This document shows positions 9,301 to 14,618 of a stretch of DNA of 16,001 nt, piece by piece (positions within the stretch are counted from its first letter, which is position 1; the number at the start of each line of letters is the position of its first letter). Source of the DNA: Bacteroidota bacterium (lineage in GTDB: Bacteria > Bacteroidota > Bacteroidia > Chitinophagales > Chitinophagaceae); the NCBI GenBank assembly GCA_025361325.1, contig JANYAL010000013.1, forward strand, positions 1-16,001. The letters are read 5' to 3'. The translations under genes were made by a program, and so were the position numbers. The notes under the pieces are model-generated. The model searched no databases. It saw nothing but the letters and a program-made list of their open reading frames with translations, and had not been told where the DNA came from.

Positions 9301-9445
9301 TTATACTGATTGTACTGCCAGGTACAGGTTTTCCCGTTGAACTGTTGCTTACTTTACCGGAAAGTTTGAGATCTTGCCCGATGGCTTGTTGAAGAAATAT
9401 GCCAGTCGTAGTGAGCAGGCACAATAGTGCTAGTTTTAATTTCAT
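6314..9445 (-). CDS. SusC/RagA-family TonB-dependent outer-membrane transporter
   Basis: 1043-aa SusC-like transporter that imports glucan oligosaccharides across the outer membrane using TonB-ExbBD energy. In order: a signal peptide (1 to about 24, QAIGQ), a CarboxypepD_reg-like domain (about 26-102: GKVSNSSTGKPVPGSTISIKG, then GNFSITAKKGATLVVSYIGM), a DVVVVGYGTQ segment before the plug (108-117), and the plug (about 118-232: LQGSVSGVNI, IFIRGIPDLSGKPTVIVDGV, ASATAIYGVKGGNGVIVITTKSG). A 22-strand barrel follows, ending in a terminal Phe (GLDIKF) typical of outer-membrane proteins. Full length and intact. First gene of the PUL operon, with the promoter about 40-50 bases upstream. A run of eight G on the plus strand (about 7182-7189) encodes a Pro-Pro-Pro-Pro segment; the frame is maintained. 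Confidence 0.97.
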   Translation of the reverse strand: MKLKLALLCLLTTTGIFLQQAIGQDLKLSGKVSNSSTGKPVPGSTISIKGSAVGTTSDENGNFSITAKKGATLVVSYIGMTPVEYLVRNNDAPVQIFMQESASNTMQDVVVVGYGTQKVTKVSGAISTVKSADIQKLNPVRVEEALQGSVSGVNIIQSGSPGVGPTIFIRGIPDLSGKPTVIVDGVEQTTDDLNSINPTEIESVSVLKDASATAIYGVKGGNGVIVITTKSGRKNQKTDITLNSSYSIQQVIRTLPVLNATEYGAMLNEGSTLSGGSVIFPDLSVLGVGTDWQKQVFNNAPLQTHNISARGGSDKITYFVSGGYLQQGGILGGYDKSRFNRLNFTSNLSIDLTSNLKFIVDATYLNFDGRSVAENAFNSILGSAINFDPTVPIYNNVPSTVGKYGFSNLITREVYNPLTKLDNTYNTNAGNKLYGKFEFQYEPIKNLRLSARYGYTKYDGNSKSFDPLVFWGLNNTGNTLNADGSTISGLHNSVSHTKATYANYNIDLFANYNFTLYSKHHLETTVGMTLSKGTGNTAGASRQDVPYNSWQFADFTAATGNTTNNNTNGLNGYYFQYFNKHASGFGRVNYDYEDKYLASFTARRDGSYAFGVDNKFATFLSGSLGWVVSKEDFFKSNFINFLKIRGSYGSVGSDNGIDPRKVLVTIQTDYLASLYGSGNSIGYTFGNVFFPGSTIASAANSALRWEKQLQSNAGFEATFYKNKFNISADYFTKTVDGLLFTPSLSAYLGTIPPPPANIGSTKSSGVDITLGFNSKIIKDLGLNTSLTFTTVKNLVTKTGDNGAYIFGGGYFNGQSQNVTIFGPGQTPAAFFGYKTAGLFQTQAEIDKSPIQNGAKPGDIKFQDLNGDGVIDSKDQTVIGNPFPKFTMGWNLGLTYKNFDFSAFTYASYGNDIYMAFERNDTYTNKYRGILSRWTGPGTTNDARSPRYTFTDVNNNSRVSDRYVTDGSFVKVKNLLLGYNIPLAAVKKVFRNVRVYAQVKNPFTFTRYNGLDPEIAGGGLLDTGVDRGTYPQARTYAFGLDIKF

Positions 9446-9492
9446 ATAACAATTGTTTTAGCGAATCGAAAAATCAAGAGATAATAACCGTT

Positions 9493-9525
9493 CAAATCTA
9501 CAGGGTTATGTTGTAGAAATACTAA
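9493..9525 (-). promoter_or_regulatory. Predicted promoter of the PUL operon (susC)
   Basis: On the minus strand TAGATTTG (complement of 9493-9500) matches the Bacteroidota -7 consensus TAnnTTTG exactly. A partial -33 box, TTAG (complement of 9522-9525; consensus TTTG), lies 21 bases upstream. Transcription would begin near 9486, giving a leader of about 40 bases to the susC ATG. The -33 mismatch suggests the promoter needs an activator. Confidence 0.65.
9497..9517. promoter_or_regulatory. Palindromic operator candidate overlapping the susC -7 box
   Basis: TCTACA (9497-9502) and TGTAGA (9512-9517) form a perfect 6-bp inverted repeat with a 9-base spacer. The left arm overlaps the predicted -7 box and the right arm lies in the promoter spacer. 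The arms share the CTACA core with the direct repeats further upstream. Seen: the symmetry. Inferred: a regulator-binding site. Confidence 0.5.
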
Positions 9526-9531
9526 AAATAG

Positions 9532-9606
9532 CTACATCAACACTACATCAAAAAGAAAATCAATCACTATTTTAAGCGTATTTTGAGTACTTCAATACTA
9601 CATCAA
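9532..9606. promoter_or_regulatory. Three phased CTACATCAA direct repeats (putative activator sites)
   Basis: CTACATCAA occurs at 9532-9540, 9543-9551 and 9598-9606. The spacings are 11 and 55 bp, exact multiples of 11, so the copies lie on one face of the helix. Relative to the predicted susC start the first two sit near -46 to -65, a normal activator position. The third lies near the regulator gene's own start. This fits binding by the divergently encoded LuxR-type regulator, including possible autoregulation. Confidence 0.55.
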
Positions 9607-9648
9607 CATATTTTTTATACTTTCACAAACACAAATCAGGGTACAACA

Positions 9649-12531
9649 TTGAAAAAAATCATTATTTTATTGTTACTTCCCATTTCCCTGGCTGGTCAAA
9701 ACACAATCGGGCTGCCCGATGTGATCAATTACCCCCGTATAACATATGGCGCCGGCTTACAGAACTGGGATATCCGGCAAGACAAGAGCGGGATCATTTA
9801 CCTGGCCAATAATGAGGGTTTACTCAGTTTCGACGGCAAATACTGGAACCTGTACCCTCTTCCCAACAAAACAATCGTGCGTTCGGTTGAGATTGCACCA
9901 GATAATAAAATATATGTGGGTGGCCAGGACGAACTGGGATACTTTGCGCCCTCAGAGAACGGGAGGCTTCAATACCGTTCCATTACAAGCCTCATCCCCG
10001 AAAAGTACCGCTCATTCGGGGATGTATGGGATATTGTTGCGCTCCACCATGATGTTTTCTTCCGGACCTCCAACCTCATCTTCAGGATCACCAATGAGTC
10101 TGTGGCAGTATATAATGCACCCGCTGAATGGTCATACATGGGTGCCTGTAATGATAAACTGTATGCCCACGACTATAAGAATGGACTGCTCTGTTTCGAA
10201 AATAATGTATGGAAGCCGGTGAATGCGCCTAATATGCTGGCTGTAAATGATCCAGTTACTGCCATTCTTCCGCTTCAAAAAGACAGTATTCTGATCACCA
10301 CGCTAAAGAATGGCTTGTACATCCTGTCATCAGCTGGTTATTCCAGCATGCACACGCCGGCCACTGACATGATCGAAAAGGAAAGGATCTACACCGCCTG
10401 CTCCATCAGCAGCGACAGGATCGCCCTGGGAACCAACAACGGCGGTGTCTTTATTATTGACGCCACCGGACAGCTGATCCAGCGCTTTTCCAAGACAGAA
10501 GGTTTACAGAATAACAATGTACTGAGCCTTTTCCACGACAGGCAGGGAGATCTGTGGCTGGGACTGGATAACGGTATCGATTTCATCGCCTATAATAGTG
10601 CCATAAAACACATCACGCCCTCCTCCCTGGATGCCTCGGGCTATACCGCCATTATCCATAAGGACTATTTATATGCCGGCACGTCTGCCGGACTCTTCCG
10701 TGTACTTCTGCAGCCCGTCAGTGACCTCAGTTTCAGTAAAGGCGTATTTTCTGAAGTGGTGAATACTACCGGACAAACCTGGGGCCTTGCCGAGATCAAT
10801 GGCCAGTTGCTGCTCGGACATCATGAAGGCGCTTTTATTGTTACCGGTAATACCGCAACACCCATTTACTCCGGTACCGGATTCTGGAATTTTCTGCCGC
10901 TCTCTGAAGTATTCCCATCCAAGAAGATCGTGGCAGGTAATTATAAGGGGCTAACCTTCTTTAATTACAACAACAGTTCCTTTACGCCTGCCGAGAGCAT
11001 CCGGGGCTTTGAAGAATCTTCCAGGTTCATAGCCATCGACAAGAATGATAATATCTGGGTGTCACACCCCTATCACGGGGTGTACCGTATAACCCGCTCA
11101 CCCGACAGCAGTTACACCGTAAAATTATATACCAACGCCAACGGATTGCCCTCCACCCTAAACAATCATGTTTATAAGATCAAGAACGAAGTGGTGGTGG
11201 CAACGGAAAAGGGCATTTACGGGTATAACGCTGCCAGGGATATCTTTGAACCATCAGCAGAATATAAGTACCTGCTCGGTCAGCAAAGTATCCGGTACCT
11301 CCGGGAAGATACGGAAGGCAATATCTGGTTCATACATGAAAAGAACCTGGGTGTACTGGAAATGTCCACAAAAAAACCATCTCTCATCTATCTGCCCGAA
11401 CTGAACAACAAAATGCTCAGCGGCTTTGAATTCATATATCCCGTGAACGAACACAATATTTTTGTGGGCAGTGAGAAGGGTTTCTTTCACATTAATTTTG
11501 AGAAATACAAAAATAACGTTCCTGAGATTCGGGTGCTCGTACGGTCGGTAAGGATCATCGACACCAGGGACAGTCTCCTCTTCGGTGGCTACCTGCCCGA
11601 CAGCAATGACAAGCAGGTGCAGGACGAGAACAGCATCCGGCAGATAAACAATAACTGGAAAACGATTCGTTTTGAATATGCTTCGCCACTTTTCGGGCAG
11701 CAAAACAACCTGGAATACAGTTACCGGCTGAGGGGTTTCAATGATCAGTGGTCCGATTGGTCTAATAAAACAGAGAAGGAATACACCAACCTGCCTGTTG
11801 GTACTTACACGTTTGAGATCAAGGTCCGCAATAACCTGGGCAATGAATCTATACCCGCCTATTATGGCTTCCGCATTCTTCCCCACTGGTACCAAAGCAC
11901 CTGGGTCTATATCATCTATTTCCTGGTATTCTGCCTGCTGGCCTGGTTATTTTACAGGTGGGACCGGAAAAAATTCCACCAGCAACAGAAGCGTTACGAG
12001 GAAGAACAGAAAAGGCTGCAATACCTGCACCAGCTCGAGATCAACAAGGCGGAAAATGAACTGGTGGCACTGCGTAACGAAAAACTGCAGGCAGAGATCG
12101 ATTACAAGAATTCTGAACTGGCCACCACCGCCATGCACCTGCTGCAGAAGGGAGAATTGCTTACCAAGATGAAGACCGAACTGAACCAGGTGATGAAAGT
12201 ACTGAGCAATGAGAAAGAAGTGAACGAACTGAAGAAGATGATAAAAGTACTCAGTGAGGATGACAAGGTAGACAAGGACTGGGAACATTTTGCACAGCAC
12301 TTCGACAAAGTGCACAACGACTTTGTGATCAGGCTCAAGGAAAAACACCCTGCCCTGAGCGGGAATGAATTAAAATTATGTGCTTACCTGCGCATGAATC
12401 TGTCGACCAAGGAAATAGCACAGCTTATGAATATATCTGTACGCGGGGTGGAGATCAGCCGTTACCGCCTGAGGAAAAAACTGGGCATCGCTTCTTCATT
12501 AAGCCTTTTCGAATACCTGATGAATCTCTGA
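9649..12531 (+). CDS. Membrane-spanning propeller-sensor transcriptional regulator with LuxR-type HTH (PUL regulator)
   Basis: About 960 aa if started at TTG 9649, which gives a clean signal sequence MKKIIILLLLPISLAGQ with AGGG seven bases upstream; a TTG at 9583 would put 22 polar residues in front. Residue numbers follow the 9649 start. Periplasmic beta-propeller blades fill about 20-640 (repeats such as GDLWLGLDNGID, NDNIWVSHPYHGV, GNIWFIHEKNLGV). A Y_Y_Y domain follows (about 673-743: YSYRLRGFNDQWSDWS, LPVGTYTFEIKVRN), then one membrane helix (about 752-770), a charged coiled coil (about 774-868) and a C-terminal LuxR/NarL-type HTH (about 902-944: SGNELKLCAYLRMNLSTKEIAQLMN, then SVRGVEISRYRLRKKL). 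There is no histidine-kinase or receiver domain, so it should act as a one-component sensor binding DNA from the inner membrane, in the manner of SusR-type regulators. It is divergent from susC and probably activates the operon when glucan fragments bind the propeller. Confidence 0.9.
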   Translation: MKKIIILLLLPISLAGQNTIGLPDVINYPRITYGAGLQNWDIRQDKSGIIYLANNEGLLSFDGKYWNLYPLPNKTIVRSVEIAPDNKIYVGGQDELGYFAPSENGRLQYRSITSLIPEKYRSFGDVWDIVALHHDVFFRTSNLIFRITNESVAVYNAPAEWSYMGACNDKLYAHDYKNGLLCFENNVWKPVNAPNMLAVNDPVTAILPLQKDSILITTLKNGLYILSSAGYSSMHTPATDMIEKERIYTACSISSDRIALGTNNGGVFIIDATGQLIQRFSKTEGLQNNNVLSLFHDRQGDLWLGLDNGIDFIAYNSAIKHITPSSLDASGYTAIIHKDYLYAGTSAGLFRVLLQPVSDLSFSKGVFSEVVNTTGQTWGLAEINGQLLLGHHEGAFIVTGNTATPIYSGTGFWNFLPLSEVFPSKKIVAGNYKGLTFFNYNNSSFTPAESIRGFEESSRFIAIDKNDNIWVSHPYHGVYRITRSPDSSYTVKLYTNANGLPSTLNNHVYKIKNEVVVATEKGIYGYNAARDIFEPSAEYKYLLGQQSIRYLREDTEGNIWFIHEKNLGVLEMSTKKPSLIYLPELNNKMLSGFEFIYPVNEHNIFVGSEKGFFHINFEKYKNNVPEIRVLVRSVRIIDTRDSLLFGGYLPDSNDKQVQDENSIRQINNNWKTIRFEYASPLFGQQNNLEYSYRLRGFNDQWSDWSNKTEKEYTNLPVGTYTFEIKVRNNLGNESIPAYYGFRILPHWYQSTWVYIIYFLVFCLLAWLFYRWDRKKFHQQQKRYEEEQKRLQYLHQLEINKAENELVALRNEKLQAEIDYKNSELATTAMHLLQKGELLTKMKTELNQVMKVLSNEKEVNELKKMIKVLSEDDKVDKDWEHFAQHFDKVHNDFVIRLKEKHPALSGNELKLCAYLRMNLSTKEIAQLMNISVRGVEISRYRLRKKLGIASSLSLFEYLMNL

Positions 12532-12535
12532 TGAT

Positions 12536-12556
12536 GGCATCAAATGCCGAAAGCAT
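12536..12556. terminator. Hairpin between convergent genes (weak terminator candidate)
   Basis: Two competing small hairpins lie in the 24-base gap: GGCAT-CAA-ATGCC (12536-12548) and AATGC-CGAAA-GCATT (12543-12556 region). Neither is followed by a T-run on either strand. They may help to end the convergent transcripts, but the evidence is only the position and symmetry. Confidence 0.25.
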
Positions 12557-13713
12557 TACAGTGATCTTTGCCGGTATATCTTTTCAAAGGTATCAACGAT
12601 GGTATGGATGTTGTGCCGCTGAACCAATTCCAGGGTCTTTGCCCGCATACCCTGATACAGGTCATCACGGGTAATGATATCCCCGATACCCTTCACGATG
12701 GCCGGGATATCCCCTTCAGTATACAAGTATCCGTTCATACCATCCTTTACCAGCTCAGGGAGGGCACCAGCATGGACGGCAATGACAGGCAGGCCCGAGG
12801 CCATGGCCTGCAGGGTGGTAAGGCTGAGCAGTTCGGCAATACTGGCTATAATGAAACAACGGCTCGCCCTGTATATGACAGGAAGATCTTCATCAGGAAC
12901 AAACCCGGTAAAGAACACATTTTCCGTGATGCCCAGTTTCTGAACCCGTTGTTGCAATGCCGGCTTGCTGGTACCCTTGCCAACGATAACAAAACAGAAA
13001 TCGATGGTCTTCACAGCAATGGCAACAGCTTCTAATATTTCCTCGATGTGTTTTTCGGGATCCAGTCTGCCCACGTATATCAATATGGGTTTATCCGGCA
13101 ATCCGTACTTCGCGCGTATCGTTTGTGTATTGCCGGAGGGATTAAAGGTAACCAGGTCTATCCCGCTGCTGATGGCCATCGTATCCACTTTCAGCCGGGG
13201 GCGAATGAGGCTCACCCCATATTCCGTGGGGGTGGTCACCAGCCTGACCTGGTTAAAAACCTTAGAGAAACCTTTCCACAGAAAATGCTCCAGCCGCTTT
13301 TTCCAGTATTGCCGGCGCAGGAATACCGTGATGTTCTCCGGCATGAAATGATTGGTGCCCATGATGGGGATCTTAAGCTTTCTGTTCACGCTCACCACGG
13401 CCTTGCATATGGGAAAATGGTCCTGTATATGTATGATATCCGGTTTGAAATCAATAATGATCTTCCGGATCTTTTTCTTTAACCCAAAGGGGACCGGCAC
13501 ACGTACGGATGGATAGAAAATAACCGACATGGAAGGCAGTCCATATACATCCAGTCCGTCCACCTTTTTAAATGTAGAAGACATTCTTTCCGAAGGAGCG
13601 ATCACTGCTATTTCATGTCCTTTGCCCTGCAGCAGGGGCCCCACCCGGCATACAAAATAATAAACGCCGTTTATATGCGGATAATAGGAGTCGGAAACAT
13701 AAAGGATTCTCAT
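12556..13713 (-). CDS. GT4-family glycosyltransferase (GT-B fold)
   Basis: 385-aa retaining nucleotide-sugar glycosyltransferase. N-terminal Rossmann half (glyco_transf_4-like): MRILYVSDSYYPHINGVYYF, GHEIAVIAP (32-40), then DIIHIQDHFP (92-101) and GTNHFMPEN (119-127). C-terminal half (glycos_transf_1): ILIYVGRLDPEKHIEEILEA (210-229), FVIVGKGTSKPALQ, NVFFTGFVPDEDLPVIYRAS (265-284) and IASIAELLSLTTLQAMASG (289-307). The SIAEL-x-S--T-(E/Q)AMASG block resembles diacylglycerol glucosyl- or sulfoquinovosyltransferases (glycolipid synthesis); the acceptor is not provable from sequence. The classical EX7E pair reads E294-x7-Q302, so the second Glu is replaced. The protein lacks membrane spans and probably works at the inner face of the inner membrane. 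Its ATG overlaps the stop of the DedA-like gene upstream (ATGA), so the two are translationally coupled. Confidence 0.9.
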   Translation of the reverse strand: MRILYVSDSYYPHINGVYYFVCRVGPLLQGKGHEIAVIAPSERMSSTFKKVDGLDVYGLPSMSVIFYPSVRVPVPFGLKKKIRKIIIDFKPDIIHIQDHFPICKAVVSVNRKLKIPIMGTNHFMPENITVFLRRQYWKKRLEHFLWKGFSKVFNQVRLVTTPTEYGVSLIRPRLKVDTMAISSGIDLVTFNPSGNTQTIRAKYGLPDKPILIYVGRLDPEKHIEEILEAVAIAVKTIDFCFVIVGKGTSKPALQQRVQKLGITENVFFTGFVPDEDLPVIYRASRCFIIASIAELLSLTTLQAMASGLPVIAVHAGALPELVKDGMNGYLYTEGDIPAIVKGIGDIITRDDLYQGMRAKTLELVQRHNIHTIVDTFEKIYRQRSL

Positions 13714-14276
13714 ATTTTCTTGCGCTTCGATTTAACATAAAGGAATATCCCCACGCTCAGGACAATGATTACCACCAAAGCAGTGAGGAAGTCGATATAA
13801 TTATTGATCTGCTTATAAGCATGACCGAATAAAAGTCCGATACCCAGGTACACCAAATATTGCAGGGCCGATGTGCACATGCTGATGATGATGAACCTGT
13901 TATAAGGGATTTTGGAATGTCCGGCCAGGTAGATACCGGTAAAGCCGATACCCAGGGTGATCTTTGACAGGGAAACGGTACGAATAGGATTGGTATTGAA
14001 ATAGGCCCGCACTTTCTGCACCTTCTCCGGCTTGAAACCAAGTTTTAAAGCGACCCTTTTCAGGAAAGGAGGTATGCCGAACCTGCCCAGCATATACACC
14101 AGGGAATCGCCGACCATATCTCCTGCCACAATTATAGGAAATACTATATAGGGGTTCAGTATATTATTGATGCATAAAAAGCCGCAGAGCACGGCAATGA
14201 TAGGACCTTCTATGATCGCCAGAGGAAATAAGATAAAATATTTGTACTGCAGCAGCAGTTGAATGATATGATCCAA
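13710..14276 (-). CDS. DedA/VTT-family inner-membrane protein
   Basis: 188-aa integral membrane protein of the DedA (SNARE-associated, VTT) family, whose members include lipid scramblases and flippases for undecaprenyl phosphate or phospholipids. Visible features are an N-terminal hydrophobic pair with LFPLAIIEGPIIAVLCGFL (Glu23-Gly24), a re-entrant region with AGDMVGDSLVYMLGRFG (51-67), an amphipathic segment around KRVALKLGFKPEKVQKV, then SKITLGIGFTGIYLAGHSKIPYNRF (104-128), and two C-terminal helices with a basic tail KSKRKKI. The usual Arg of the family's R-x-x-P motif region is replaced by Lys105 here. The start is a TTG; no in-frame ATG lies nearby. Coupling to the GT4 gene by a 4-base overlap suggests a shared job in membrane or glycolipid handling (inference). 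Confidence 0.88.
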   Translation of the reverse strand: MDHIIQLLLQYKYFILFPLAIIEGPIIAVLCGFLCINNILNPYIVFPIIVAGDMVGDSLVYMLGRFGIPPFLKRVALKLGFKPEKVQKVRAYFNTNPIRTVSLSKITLGIGFTGIYLAGHSKIPYNRFIIISMCTSALQYLVYLGIGLLFGHAYKQINNYIDFLTALVVIIVLSVGIFLYVKSKRKKI

Positions 14277-14334
14277 AACTTGATCGGGTAGTGGTTAATT
14301 GATGATTTCTTTTATTACTTGGCAGTAAAATTAC

Positions 14335-14360
14335 AAAACCCCTGATAAACAGGGGGTTTT
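14335..14360 (-). terminator. Intrinsic terminator upstream of the DedA-like gene
   Basis: AAAACCCCTG (14335-14344) pairs with CAGGGGGTTTT (14350-14360) around a five-base loop with one bulged G. Read on the minus strand the GC stem is followed by TTTT and then a T-rich stretch. It would stop transcripts coming from the FKBP gene before the DedA promoter. The symmetry also permits plus-strand termination. Confidence 0.6.
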
Positions 14361-14449
14361 AATCTGTTTTGGAGTGCTTACGCGTATGGCCTTCAGCAGC
14401 ATGTGGTTCCCAAATCTGCAGGTTTTGCAGGGGTGCACCTCTTTACCAG

Positions 14450-14517
14450 ATCGTTCCCGCATCTACCCGCATTTGGTGTGGCCCGATGTGGGAACGATGT
14501 GGGAAGGATGTGGGAAG
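14450..14517. repeat. 14-bp inverted repeat fused to 3 x 11-bp tandem repeat
   Basis: GATGTGGGAAS is repeated three times head to tail (14485-14495, 14496-14506, 14507-14517), followed by a partial GAT. The arm ATCGTTCCCGCATC (14450-14463) is the inverse complement of 14485-14498 with one G-T pair, and its core can also pair with the other copies. Inside the loop CCGCA (14467-14471) and TGTGG (14477-14481) form a further 5-bp stem. The function is unknown. Confidence 0.7.
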
Positions 14518-14522
14518 GATCA

Positions 14523-14544
14523 CTGTTTTTTATTGAAAAAACGG
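14523..14544. other. Small perfect A/T hairpin
   Basis: GTTTTTT (14525-14531) and AAAAAAC (14536-14542) form a 7-bp stem with an ATTG loop, extendable outward by T-G and C-G pairs (14523-14544). Its A/T stem could act with the adjacent inverted repeat in ending the FKBP transcript. Confidence 0.4.
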
Positions 14545-14554
14545 TACACAAAGC

Positions 14555-14614
14555 AATGATTGTACTTAAAACAGCCAAAGCAAAATAGGCCGGCTATTTT
14601 AAGTACAATTCATT
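14555..14614. repeat. Long inverted repeat just 3' of the FKBP gene
   Basis: ATTGTACTTAAAA (14559-14571) is the exact inverse complement of TTTTAAGTACAAT (14597-14609), a 13-bp perfect stem. After one C-A mismatch AGCC (14573-14576) pairs with GGCT (14592-14595). Outward, AATG (14555-14558) pairs with CATT (14611-14614) past one bulged T. An alternative inner hairpin is AAAATAG/CTATTTT (14582-14600). It starts five bases past the FKBP stop codon, so a transcript-end structure is the simplest reading; a small palindromic mobile repeat is the alternative. Confidence 0.75.
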
Positions 14615-14618
14615 CTTA

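Larger units (their letters stand above)
14277..14618. other. Gene-free, structure-rich intergenic region
   Basis: These 342 bases contain no convincing gene; short open frames here lack family features. They hold a terminator (14335-14360), a 14-bp inverted repeat joined to an 11-bp tandem repeat (14450-14517), a small perfect hairpin (14523-14544) and a long inverted repeat (14555-14614). The stretch from 14361 to 14449 has only short repeats (two TGCAGG/GCAGG copies and the palindrome GGTGCACC). Confidence 0.7.

Noticed and set aside
162..9445. Type IX secretion C-terminal sorting domains on the PUL lipoproteins
   Set aside because: None of the C-termini carries a recognisable sorting domain; the proteins end within their catalytic or binding domains.
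9611..9624. TATACTTTC as a -7 box for the regulator
   Set aside because: It does not fit TAnnTTTG well, and the nearest TTTG upstream is 30 bases away, too far for a -33 element.
11254..11895. 213-codon minus-strand open frame inside the regulator gene
   Set aside because: It is antisense to a clearly conserved propeller and Y_Y_Y region and shows no recognisable domain or leader.
14485..14517. Direct repeats as a CRISPR array
   Set aside because: The 11-bp units are contiguous with no spacers, and no cas gene is present.
14374..14588. Several 61-codon open frames on both strands of the 14277-14618 region
   Set aside because: Their coding content is made of the tandem and inverted repeats; they overlap one another on opposite strands and have no signal, domain or promoter.
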